Positions 1-11,069 of a stretch of DNA of 64,000 nucleotides are shown in pieces. A model generated the notes under the pieces. The model was not told where the DNA came from, did not search any database, and worked only from the letters and a program-made list of their open reading frames with translations. This DNA comes from Cryptomeria japonica (taxonomy: Eukaryota; Streptophyta; Pinopsida; Cupressales; Cupressaceae). The stretch spans positions 181,248,977 to 181,312,976 of the forward strand of contig NC_081411.1 in NCBI RefSeq assembly GCF_030272615.1, given 5' to 3'. The first letter of the stretch is position 1. Each line of letters opens with the position of its first letter. Made by a program: the position numbers and the translations under genes.

Positions 1-301
1 GATAAACCTATCGGTCTAACCCTAGATAACTTGGACCTATTTGCCGATAAAAGCAAATATGCAAATAAGAATATACCAATGATTATTACTTCAAAATAAA
101 GTGTCCACATGATGTCTTCGACATTACCAAGTGTCTTCCATGTCATTCCAGGTACCGGTGAACATTATATCCTGTCGGTTAATCATATACTAGTAACTGT
201 TGCACAGTTTACTGTTTGCTGGTGAATGTTTCTGGATCTCCAAAGTAGGTGTATTTAGTAGGTGTTGACATCAAGGACAAAACCATACCAAAATACCAAC
301 A
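1..301 (-). repeat. Copia-1 3' LTR (partial)
   Basis: Matches 5618-5918 almost base for base. It ends at TACCAACA (294-301), the complement of the TGTTGGTA that begins the LTR on the minus strand. It is followed at once by a polypyrimidine run (303-315), which is the polypurine tract of the minus-strand element. Confidence 0.93.
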
Positions 302-715
302 ATCTCCCCCTTTGGCATTGATGGCAACACAAGATGGAAAAACCACCAAAGTGCCAAAACAGAAATGCCAAGTGTAAAACCAACAATCTCCTCAAAGTGA
401 CAATCTCTCCCCCTGGAAGCAACATGAGTTATTTTATGTTATCCTGTACCAATTTTCACCATAGATATCTCTCCTTAATTGATAATGTGTTTTTCCATAT
501 GTCTCTCCCCCTTTGACATCAAATGCCAAAGCTACAAAATTTAAGTCCATACAAAAATACCAACTACTCCCCCTGAGAAGTAGCTTCCTCATCAAATACC
601 AGAATAAAAGATTTGTCCATTTAATTCTGCCAGTTGATGACAATCATCAACTGTCTAAGTCTCTACCAATAGAGGTATGACTCCAAGCTGATCTCTGAGA
701 TACTCAAAAGTTTCC
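302..715 (-). other. Copia-1 3' untranslated tail with four polypurine tracts
   Basis: Between the pol stop and the 3' LTR the minus strand shows four GGGGGAG-type purine tracts: plus-strand complements at 303-315, 406-416, 504-515 and 567-576. Only the one touching the LTR is expected to prime plus-strand DNA synthesis. The same spaced series occurs in Copia-2, Copia-3 and element A. No protein is supported here. Confidence 0.75.
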
Positions 716-3700
716 TTAGGCAAAGGTTTTGTGAAAAATATCTGCAAGTTGTTCTTTAGTATTCACATAAACCAGTTTTATCTCCTTTTCTTCAACTTTT
801 TCCCTTAGAAAATTCAGTTTGATAGAAACATGTTTTGTTTTAGAATGTAATACTAGATTCTTAGATATATCAATTGCTGTAGTGTTATCACAATATATAG
901 TAATAGGTTCCTTGCATTTTACCTTTATGTCTTTCAACATTTTCTTAAGCCAAAGTACCTGTGTACAGTTTGTTGCTACTGCAACATATTCTGATTCTGC
1001 TGTTGATAAAGATGTACAACTATATTTCTTACTTAACCAAGAAACTAATCTCTTTCCAAGAAAGAATGATCCTCCAGTGGTGCTTTTTCTATCATCCACA
1101 TCTCCTACCCAATTTGCATCTGTGTATGCATATAGATCAAAATTTTCATCTTTAGGATACCATAATCCAAGATTTGTTGTGCCTTGTAAGTACCAGAAAA
1201 TCCTTTTTACTGTTGATTCATGATTTTCCCTAGGATTACTCTGAAATATAGAAACTATACATACTGCATTCATAATATCAGGTCTAGTTTGTGTCAAATA
1301 TAGTAAACCTCCTATCATAGATTTGTATCTAGTTGGTTTAATAGGTGTAGATTCATCCCTTTGAGATAATTTGTCATTTGTAGTCATAGGTGTGCTTACC
1401 GGTTTAGAGTTCTCCATCCCAAATTTCTTAAGTAGTTCTTTCAAGTACTTAGATTGACTAAAAAATATGCCTTTATCAGTCTGTAAAATCTGCAATCCTA
1501 AAAAGAATTTTATTTCTCCAATCATAGACATTTCAAATTCTTGCTGCATTTCAAGAGAAAATTCTTTGCATAATTCATCTTCTCCTCCAAAGATTATATC
1601 ATCAACAAATACTTCAATAATCAAGATGTCATCATTAGTTACTTTGTAATATAAATTGCTATCTGCATTTCCTTTAGTAAAACCAATATTTAAAAGATAC
1701 TTATCCAATCTTGCATACCAAGCTCTTGGAGCTTGTTTTAATCCATGCAGAGCTTTTCTTAATCTGCAAACCATATCATTGTCATCTGTCAAGGAAAATC
1801 CATCAGGTTGTTCAATATAGACTTCCTCTTCAAGATCTCCATTCAAAAATGCACATTTAATATTCATTTGATAAACTTTGTAATCCTTGTGAGCTACAAA
1901 AGCCAAGAATAATCTAACTGCCTCAATTCTGGCTACCGGTGCAAAGGTTTCATTGTAATCAACTCCTTCTTTCGAATATCCCTTACACACTAGTCTTGCT
2001 TTATTTCTAACAACCTTACCATCTTCATTGAATTTGTTTCTAAATACCCATTTGGTTCCAATTACATTTTTATTTTTAGGCCGGGGAACTAATGTCCAAG
2101 TATTATTTTTCTCAATTTGTCCTAATTCTTCTTCCATAGCTTTAATCCAAAATTTATCTTCACATGCCTCATTGATAGATAATGGTTCAATTTGAGAAAT
2201 AAGACATACCTCTTCATTTGCCAATCTTCCTCTTGTTATGACTCCTTTAAATTTGCTTCCAATTATCTGATCTTCAGAATGATTCAGTCTTACATACCGG
2301 GGTGTCTTAGTCTATTGTTGTTCTTCAATTACTGTGGAATCCTCTGATGATACCGGAGTAACTGGATCATCATTCTATACCGGTGGATTTATTGTAGGTC
2401 CATTTGTCATAATTTATGTTTCTAGTTCAGAGTCTATATACCTTGAAGTTTCTCTGAATTGTTCATCAATCTTTACATTTGTACTCTCAATAATTTTCTA
2501 TAATCTTTTATTAAATCATCTATATGCTTTACTCTTAGATGAATAACCAAGAAATATTCCTTCATCACTTCTAGGATCAAACTTTCCAATATACTCATCT
2601 CTTCTAATATAACATTTACTTCCAAAAATTCTGAAATACTTAAGAGTAGGAGTATTACCAAACCATAGTTCATGAGGGGTCTTACCAGTTTCACCTTTGA
2701 TGTGAACTTTGTTGAATGTATAGACAGTAGTGCTTACTACCTCTCTCCAGTACACTTGGTAGATTTGCTTCTGATAACATACTTCTTGCTCCATCCAAAA
2801 TAGTTCTATTTTTTCTTTCAACAACTCCATTATGTTGTGGTGTTCGAGGTGCTGATAACTGTCTTTTGATTCCATTTACTTCACAGAATGTATTAAAATC
2901 TTTAGATGTGAATTCTCCTCCTTGATCTGATCTTAAACATTTAATTTTCTTACCGGTTTCATTTTCAACCATTTCTTTGAATAGTTTGAACTTCCCAAGT
3001 GCTTTTGATTTTTCTCTGAGAAAAGTAACCCAACACATTCTAGAATAATCATCAATAATTAGCATGAAATATCTATCACCTTGTAAGCTTTTAGTTCTAG
3101 CTGGACCACATAAATCAGTGTGAATTAAATCAAGGGCATTATTGGATTTTTCTGGAATAATTTTGAAACTAGCTCTAACTTGTTTTCCAAATTGACATTC
3201 CTTGCAAATTGTATTATGAGGTTTCACAATTTTAGGTAGATCTCTAACTGCCTTAGAAGTATTGATTTTTACCATGCAATCAAAATTTACATGACATAGT
3301 CTTTTATGCCATAGCCAACTTTCATCTATATGTGCAATTAAGCATGCCTTTTCACTATTATTGAAATGAAAGATATTACCTCTAGTCTGATTACTGGTTG
3401 CAATTTCCAAACCAATTCTATTCATAATTTTGCATTTTCCATTTTTAAATTGTAACTGAAAACCTTTTTCAACTAATTGACCAACACTTAAAAGATTATG
3501 TTTTAATCTTTCAACATAGTAGACATTGTCAGTGTTATGTTTACCATCAAGAGATATTGAACCCTTACCTTTGATTGAACAGGCTTTGTCATTTCTGAAT
3601 CTTACTAAACCTCCATTGTATTCTTGAAAGTTCAAGAATTTACCTTTGTCTCTAGTCATGTGATGTGCACATCCTGAGTCAATAATCCATTCATCCTTTG

Positions 3701-4805
3701 ATTCAACTTTAGCTGCTAGGGCTTGTTCTACCGGTTGAGCAATAGGTACCGGTTGATCTTCTATTATAGCAACAAAGACCCATCCATTGTCTACTGGATC
3801 CTCATCAGAATCATCAGTCACACCTTCATCAACAATGTAACAAGATTTATCTTTGTTTTTCTTAAATTTGTATCTCTGATATTTAGGATTAGGTTTGTAT
3901 GTTCTTCTAGCTTCTTCTCTTAGTCTAGCATGTCTATCAGGGCATCTTGAAGCCATATGACCAATCTTATTGTAGTTAAAACATTTAAAGGGTGCTTTAC
4001 CTTCATACTTACTTCCAATTGGGCCTTTTGGCATTTTTCTTGCAAATAGTGCTTCAAGTTCTTCAAGCTCTTCATTCTCCTTCCTGGTTTCTTCAAGTTC
4101 TCTTGCATAAAAGGCTCTCCAGTCTGATTTGTCAAAGGATGGAGCAGATGATGTTGATGCTTTGAAGGCCAAATCAGTTTTTATAGTAGTAACAGGACCA
4201 AATTCCTCAATTTCAAAAGCTGAAAGTTTTCCAATCAATGTATCCCTAGTTACTGATGTATTAGGCATTGTTCTCAACCCGTTTATAGCAGTAACCTTCA
4301 TTTTATATGCCGGTGGCAAACCTCTTAAGATTTTTGAAACAATCTCATCTTCACTGAAGGTTCCTCCACAACAGTTGATACCCAAAACAATCTCATTTAC
4401 TCTTTCCATAAAAGCAGAAATCCTTTCATCTTCTTCCATTTTCAAATGTTCATACCTGACTCGGAAGCTTTCAAGTTTTGCAATTTTGACTGTGGAATCC
4501 CCTTCATTTAGTGTTTCCAAATGATCCCAAATAGCTTTTGCAGTGGACCTATCTGATAATCCCATGATTTGTTGATCTGATAATGCGCTCAAGAGTGCTT
4601 CTCTTGCTTTGCAATCATTTTCTTCATCTTTAGCTAAAGTAGTGGGAGCAGTCTAACCAGCTACAACATCAATATAACCATTCTTAGTAACTTCCCAGAT
4701 GTCTTTACCAATGCAATTTAGATGTGTCTCCATTCTGATTTTCCATATCCCATAGTTGGTTCCATCAAGTTTAGGACTATCCTTTCTGAAATAATTAGTA
4801 GACAT
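716..4805 (-). pseudogene. Copia-1 gag-pol polyprotein, degenerate
   Basis: The start ATG is at 4805-4803, close behind the PBS. Gag has a zinc knuckle of the CX2CX4HX4C type (CFNYNKIGHMASRC). The aspartic protease keeps DSGC. The integrase has the HHCC module (CHVNFD, CKECQFGK) and DD(35)E core residues (HTDLCG, SDQGGEF, ERKNRT). The reverse transcriptase has FVDD, and RNase H has YCDN. A stop interrupts gag at 4655-4653, one frameshift lies near 2757, and further stops follow in the integrase-RT linker, including 2500-2498 and 2377-2375. The pol stop at 716 falls a little short of the end seen in Copia-2. The product would assemble particles and make and integrate cDNA; this copy cannot. 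Confidence 0.93.
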
Positions 4806-4846
4806 TGGATCTCCTCAAGTTGTTAAACTTCTGCAAAAAGAGGACT

Positions 4847-4860
4847 AGGCTCTGATACCA
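4847..4860 (-). other. Copia-1 primer binding site (initiator Met-tRNA type)
   Basis: The minus strand reads TGGTATCAGAGCCT, the usual plant LTR-element match to the 3' end of initiator methionine tRNA. It lies two bases inside the 5' LTR. Confidence 0.9.
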
Positions 4861-4862
4861 AT

Positions 4863-5918
4863 TGTAGGTCCCAGAGACAACTAAGAGAGGGGGGGTGAAT
4901 CAGTTGTCTAATAAATTCAAACCAAAAACTTATTAACCAACTTAATGCTTAATACCGGTAAATCAGTTAAGTATGTCGATAGACAGTGTTAACAGTAAAT
5001 TGCTATACCAGTAAGAATCAATGCATGAAACATAAGCACAAAGTCATCCACAATACATGACACCAATATTTGTACGTGGAAACCCTATAAGGGAAAAACC
5101 ATGGTGGGAAACCTTACCCACAATTAGATGATACTACTGCAGATAGTAAGTGTACAAGAGGGGTCTACACATGCAGAAAGGCCAACAGCCTAGAGCTCAC
5201 TGCTCAATCACAAATGGGAGTCACACTGACTACAGTTGGATGGTTAAATCCAATAAGAATGTACTGCATAAAATTGCATCTTCATATGCTGAATTTAGTA
5301 CTAGTGTAATGCTGATATGCTTCTACAAAAACCTAACTTCACCTTCAAATGATGTCTTCATGTATGCCTCTGCTTTATCTCGCATATACTTTCAATTGAA
5401 TCTTTTTTTGCATTCCACACTTGATCTTACAAATAAGATCTTACATTTATACCATACCCTAAGACCAATTTTAGTAGGTCGGCTCTACAAGATATTACAA
5501 TAAAAACATTTTACAAATAATACAATATCCGATGCAATAACTAATTGAACATATCGGCTTAATGCATTTACAACAATAATAAATCATCTCCATAGCGTGC
5601 CATGCTGATCTGGAAAAGATAAACCTGTCGGTGTAACCCTAGATAACCTGGACATATTTGCCGGTAAAAGCAAATATGCAAATAAGAATATACCAATGAT
5701 TATTACTTCAAAATAAAGTGTTCACATGATGTCTTCGACATTACCAAGTGTCTTCCATGTCATTCCAGGTACTAGTGAACATTATTTCCTGTCGGTTAAT
5801 CATATACTAGTAACTGTTGCACATTTTACTGTTTGCTGGTGAATGTTGCTGGATCTCCAAAGTAGGTGTATTTAGTAGGTGTTGACATCAATGACAAAAC
5901 CATACCAAAATACCAACA
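4863..5918 (-). repeat. Copia-1 5' LTR
   Basis: 1056 bp bounded by TG...CA in element orientation, placed between the PBS and the Gypsy-1 sequence. The R/U5-side segment (4885-5150) contains the pyrimidine-rich block and the phrase around 5070-5110 that recur in the LTRs of Copia-2 and Copia-4, so these are related families. Confidence 0.92.
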
Positions 5919-6551
5919 GATCCAAGCAAAGTGGAGGCAATCTTGAATTGGCCTACACTTAGAACAGGGACTGAAGTTAGGAGTTTCCATGGATTAGCTC
6001 AATTCTATAGGAAGTTTGGTAGGAACTTCAGTGGCATATGTGCACCAGTCCTTGACACCATAAAAGGAGGCCTTAAAACTAAGTTTAAATGGACTGAGCA
6101 GGCTAACAAAGCATTTCAATTATTGAAGCAAGAAGTAGCCACAAAACCTATCTTTCTCCTACCTACTTTTGATAAGCTATTCACATTGGAGTGTGATGCA
6201 AGTGGAACTGTAGTAGGGGGTGTATTGAGTCAAGAGGGAAGACCTGTTGCATTTTTTAGTGAGAAGCTTAATGAAGCAAAGAAGAAGTACTTAGCTTATG
6301 ACCTAGAGTTGTATGCATTAGTGCAGTCTCTAAAAAAATGGAGGCATTACCTACTCCCAAAGGAATTTGTAGTGTTCACGGACAATCAGGCATTGCGTTA
6401 CATTAACACTCAAGAGAAGCCTAGCAATAGGCACTTGAAATGGATGGAATACGTCCAATCCTTCACCTTCACCATCAAGCATAAGAAGGGGCAACTCAAC
6501 AAGGTGGTAGATGCCTTAAGCAGGAAGTTGTTGATAGTCCAAGAGTTATAG
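5919..6551 (+). pseudogene. Gypsy-1 reverse transcriptase C-terminus and RNase H
   Basis: The reading frame enters from the Copia-1 insertion point, so the RT palm is missing here and should lie left of the window. The visible part begins in the RT thumb (FHGLAQFYRKF) and runs into RNase H with its acidic residues: ECDASG, YDLELYAL, FTDNQAL and VVDALSR. A stop at 6549-6551 closes the frame, and the same frame resumes after it. Order RT, RNase H, integrase marks Ty3/gypsy. Confidence 0.92.
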
Positions 6552-7808
6552 TTGCAGAGCATAGGCATAGAAGGTATTAAGGATCTCTATGAAGAAGATG
6601 AAGACTTCTCATCAGCTTACAAGGTTTGAAAGGAGTTTGAGAACCATTTCCATGGTGAGTATGTAGATTACACTCTCCAAAATGGTCTCTTGTTCAAGGG
6701 TAACCAGTTGTGTGTACCTAGAGGATCCATGAGGGAGAACCTCATCCAAGAGAAACATAATGGTAGTTTGAGTGGACACTTTGGGATTAACAAAACCTTG
6801 GATTTAGTACAGAGGTACTACTATTGGCCAGAGCTACCAAGGGATGTGAAAAGATATATAGAACAATGTGGTGTGTGCCAAAGAGCAAAGCGAGGATCAA
6901 GCAATGCTGGTCTCTATCAACCATTGCCAGTACCAAATAGGCCTTGGGAATGCATAAGCATGGACTTTGTAGTAGGCCTTCCCAAGACTAAAATAGGTAT
7001 GGACAACATCTATGTGGTAGTAGATAGATTTTCCAAGATGAGCCATTTCATTCCATGTAAAACTACACATGATGCCAGCTATGTTGCACATCTTTTCTTT
7101 AAGGAGATTGTTAGGATTCATGGACTCCCTTTAAGCATTGTTTCTGACAGGGACATCTCAGAACATCAAGTTCATGGGTCATTTTTGGCAAACATATGGA
7201 GGAGACTAGGAACTAACTTGTCATTTAGCTCAGCTTACCATCCACAAACAGATGGTCAAACTGAAGTCATCAATAGAGTGTTAGGAAACTTGTTGAGGTG
7301 TCTAACTAAGGAGTATGGTCAGACATGGGATCTCATCATTCCTCAAGTAGAGTATGCATATAACGACAGTGTGAATAGGACCACTGGTCGAAGTCCTTTT
7401 GAGGTTGTCTATGGTAGACATCCAAGAAGAGTGTGTGAGTTAAGAGAACTTAGTGCTTTGGAGATGAAGAGTGGGCAAGCAAAGGACTTTACTCAAACCA
7501 TCAAGGAAGTTCAAGAGAAAGTCAAGAAAGCCATCCTTGAATCCACTAAAAAACTGAAGGCCAAAATGGATGAGAAAAGGAGAGAGGTTCAGTTCAAGGT
7601 GGGTGACTATGTGATGGTCCATTTGAGCAAAGCTAGGATGCAAAGTGGTAAGCCTACCAAAATGCAGATGAAGTGGGTAGGACCTTGTCAAATTATGGCA
7701 AAATATGTTGAGAACACCTATAAGGTTGATTTACCTTTAGATTTAGCCATTTCACCAATCTTCAATGTTGATGATCTGGTAATGTACAAGGGCGAGATAG
7801 CAGGGTAG
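6552..7808 (+). pseudogene. Gypsy-1 integrase
   Basis: Continues the frame of the RNase H after stops at 6549-6551 and about 6627. The zinc-binding module ends CGVCQRAK. The catalytic core shows SMDFVVGLPK, SDRD and YHPQTDGQTE, so all three acidic residues are kept. A GPY/F-like segment (WVGPCQIMAKYVENTYKVDLP) follows. Between the second aspartate and WRRLGTN (about 7149-7196) the residues do not fit the family although the frame is open, which suggests two compensating indels. A stop at 7806-7808 separates it from the chromodomain. Confidence 0.92.
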
Positions 7809-8048
7809 ATTGAGAACCAAGCTAAGGTATTACAAGACTTGGATGTAAATACCTTACCTCAAATGAAGAAGCCTAAAGCAGAGGAGATCTTGGAATCAAG
7901 GGTGAAGAACTCTACTAGACACTAGGTCTACATAGAGCACTTAGTAAAATGGGCACGTCAACCAGTATCTGAAGCTACATGGGTGGAGGAGAGTAGGTTC
8001 AAGACACTTGGAATAGACCTGGCTCTCATTTCTTCTTCTATTTCTTAG
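7809..8048 (+). pseudogene. Gypsy-1 C-terminal chromodomain
   Basis: After the stop at 7806-7808 the same frame encodes PKAEEILESRVKNS, a stop at about 7923, then YIEHLVKWARQP and EATWVEESRF, ending at a stop in 8046-8048. The pattern ILxSR, YLVKW, EATWE is that of the chromodomain of plant chromoviruses, which targets integration by reading histone marks. I infer a chromovirus-class Ty3/gypsy element. Confidence 0.8.
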
Positions 8049-8055
8049 TTGTGTG

Positions 8056-8760
8056 TAGAGGGGGAGTATGGTGTAGGAGCACCATTCCAAACTCTTTCTC
8101 TTTCTTTTTCTTGTTTATTTTATGCTTCTTTAGAAGCCATTGTACATAAATAAGAGCCATGAGCTCATGTGTGCTAGACTAGGTCCTAGTTTTAGGTCCT
8201 TAGTGTTTGTTGTGATTTCTTGTACAGGAGAGGGTGAGTGTGCCTGGAATGTGTGTTAGGCCTTATTGGAATGTTGATGTCCTTAGGATAGCCCAAAATA
8301 GGCTTAGGAGTCATGAAGAGCAACAATGGCAAAGTTGCTCAAAAGATGCAAAAGTTGTGTGACAACTTTTAAAAGTTGTCAAGCAACTTTTCCACCCAAA
8401 ATGGTCATAGACCCTTGTTGTGTGTGGAGAGCCCTAATTTTGGCACATCAACTGAGGTATGGGTAGTATAAGTATTTGCAAACCCTAAATTGATGGGTTA
8501 GAGGTCAGAGATTGTACGGCCCAAGAAAACAAAAACTAACTGTGACTGTGTTGTTGGTTACCAGTCAGATTGAATGGAGTTACCGAGAAAACTAATGGAT
8601 TGATTTGTGTGCAAAACTATGTGAAAAGTCTTCTATGGTGTATATATCTTCATTTTGAGTGATTATATTATCTTTTTGTTTACCAGTTGAGTGTGTTTGT
8701 AATTAATTTGCAAGTTACAGTCTCACTGTCCAGTTTTGGACTAGTTTGAGCAAGTGAAGT
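8056..8760 (+). repeat. Gypsy-1 polypurine tract and start of 3' LTR
   Basis: The tract GTAGAGGGGGAGTA lies just after the pol stop, and an LTR probably begins at 8069 (TGGTGTAGGAGC). A T-rich then A-rich zone with a possible TATA-type signal (8150-8155) follows. I could not locate the LTR's right end because no second copy is in the window. Confidence 0.6.
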
Positions 8761-9708
8761 CTTAACTCCATTCCCCATTGTGGAACCACCATGAAACCAT
8801 GGGGAATGGATGTGAAGACCCTATACTATATTCCCAAGCAAGAAAGGCCCTTTTAAATGCAAGGAGGCCAAGCAAAGACCCATTCCTAGGCAAGGCTGGA
8901 TAGTGCCCGGTTAGGAATGGTTGTTGGTGCAGAGGTCTTGGAGAGCAAGGTTGGTTAGTGGAGAGTGCATCCTTTGGAGGAAGTGTAGAGGAGTGAGTGA
9001 AGCATTGTTGGTGTGAAGGAGGAGCCTCCACCAATCCAAAAAAGGAGGCTAAAACACAAAACACTCACTGTGACCTAGGCAGACCCTAAGAAACCCTCAC
9101 AAAATCGTTAAAACCCTTAAAATCCACCAAGGATACTGTATGGACACTTGGAAGCCTAAACCATAGAAAATCCTTGATTCCTTGCCAAATGAATGGTAGT
9201 CCTTTTTGGGAGACTGGGTTGTTTGTGCACTGTTTGTGAGAGGGAGCCCTAGAAGTCCGGGTAGGAGGCCTAATTGCTCCTAATCCTTGTAGCCCTATTT
9301 GAAAGCAAAAACCCAAATTTGTGAGATTGGTAAGGGGTTGAAGGATTGAAACCTCTCAAGGGCTCAAGAATGGGTGGAAAAACCATGAAATATACCTGAT
9401 ACAACCTTGCTAAGACCTTGGAAGGTGTGGAGCAAGCCTAGCCCTTATTAGCCATAATAAGGGGTTTTGAGTCTCATGAGTAGGTGAGACCTTAGGAGCA
9501 GCATTGCAACTCATTGGTGGGTGGATTGGGCATGGTCAGAGGATTCCTCAGGCAAAGGGAAGTCCTAGAGACCCTAGGGTGTGTAGAGCACAGCAGGTGA
9601 TCCAAGGAAAGGGTCCAAGAGCATAGACTAGGCTAGTCTATCCCAAACCCTATCCCATCAGTTTCCATCCTAGATCACCTCAAGCGATCAAGCTTCTTTC
9701 GAAGGATA
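8761..9708. other. No gene recognised; less AT-rich segment
   Basis: Visibly richer in G and C than its surroundings. The open frames are short, lack known motifs and overlap on both strands. It may be the rest of the Gypsy-1 LTR or untranslated sequence of a defective element. Confidence 0.5.
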
Positions 9709-11069
9709 TAGCTTTGATACCTATTATTGGCAACAGCAATGAAGGAAAAATAAGAGGGGGGAATCAGTTTTCATTGGATTAACAAACTCAACCTCAAATA
9801 CAAATCTGATTAACTGTAGCAACAACGAAGATAAGAAAATTGATAGCACAACACACAACACCAATATTTTGATGTAGAAAACCTGGTTAAGGAAAAAACC
9901 ATGGTGGGAACCTACCCACAATAAGATGATACTCTACAATAGTATGTGAAAATAATTAAAATGGAGAATGCACATGTATTCAATCACACTACTCAAAACA
10001 CAATAACCTAGAAGGCTACAACCCTCATGGCAGGTTCACTTCCTTACAAGGACGTCTCACCAACTTATAAAATATTCAGACAATAATCCGGAATCAAATA
10101 AACTAAAAGAATAGCATCTGTAAATGCTTGAAGATAGTTTCAGTTAAGCACATATTTCTGCCCTAAAGCACTTCAATCTCTCCTCAATCACAATGCCGAA
10201 GGAAGTATTCACTTGTTCACACCTTTACTATTCTCTAATAATGTAGACACGACACTGATACAAAATTTAAATGACTTTATCACCTATTTATACAATTCAT
10301 CAACCTTGACTACAAGGTCGGCCAAATCCTCAACTCACAATCACAAAATTACATCACACTATACATATAAGAACCACCAGACTAATATAATGATATACAT
10401 GATATAACATGGACCTAAACCAAATGCTCAAACATGAAACACCACCGAAAATCATGCCAAGATCAACCGCAACATGCTACACCATCAAATAGGTCTCATA
10501 TAGCATGAATAGCACCACCAGATAATAAAACACCAAAACCATGCACAACGATCAATGTAGATCATCAAAACAAATGGGACATAATTAGGATTTACACCAA
10601 CATGTACATCAGAATCATCTATAATAGCTGCACCAACACCACTTATCAAATCTTCATCGATCAACATCTGAAACTCAATAACACTCAAACAACAACAACT
10701 GCCATGAGGAAAGATAACTTGCAGAGCACCAAATCATGAACCATATAAAATGAAGATACACAAGAACATCCGAAACAACCTCCCAAAATCTTGACTCAAG
10801 ATCTAATCACACCAAAAAATACTAGAGGAAATATCGAACCCTGCAAAGCATTGATCAGAAGAACCAAACTGTAAACCGGATTATATAATGTGATCAATTA
10901 AGCTCCCAGATCAATGAAACCAATATAAAAAGATATAATGATACAAGAAATATTCCATATACTGAACCGTGATCTCAATAAACCAACCTGCAACCACCGG
11001 AGCAATAAATCATAGGAATATGTTGACATCAATGACAATAACATATCCTAGCAGTAGCAATGTCCAACA
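9709..11069 (-). repeat. Copia-type 5' LTR with decayed PBS, internal region lost
   Basis: On the minus strand the LTR runs from TGTTGGACATTG (complement ends at 11069) to a terminal CA at 9728. The next bases read AGGTATCAAAGC, a decayed initiator-tRNA PBS (9709-9723). The R/U5 block (9755-9930) shares the phrases seen in Copia-1 (GGGGGGAATCAG, CCATGGTGGGAACC). No coding region follows on the left, so either the body was deleted or only a fragment was inserted. Confidence 0.75.

Larger units (their letters stand above)
1..5918 (-). mobile_element. Copia-1, Ty1/copia LTR retrotransposon, left end outside window
   Basis: An LTR element read on the minus strand: 5' LTR at 4863-5918, PBS at 4847-4860, degraded gag-pol at 4805-716, a purine-rich 3' tail and the first 301 bp of the 3' LTR. 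The domain order protease, integrase, reverse transcriptase, RNase H is that of Ty1/copia. It sits inside the RT gene of Gypsy-1, which resumes at 5919. The right-hand target duplication would be GATCC (5919-5923); its partner lies left of the window. Comparing the 301 LTR bases present here with 5618-5918, I count about 12 differences (about 4%), so the insertion is not recent. Confidence 0.93.

Noticed and set aside
434-643. Small protein downstream of Copia-1 pol
   Set aside because: The frame crosses purine-tract modules and is not conserved in length or sequence in the related tails.
8762-9316. Two minus-strand frames of 76-100 residues
   Set aside because: Overlapping frames without known domains; the segment is better explained as noncoding repeat sequence.
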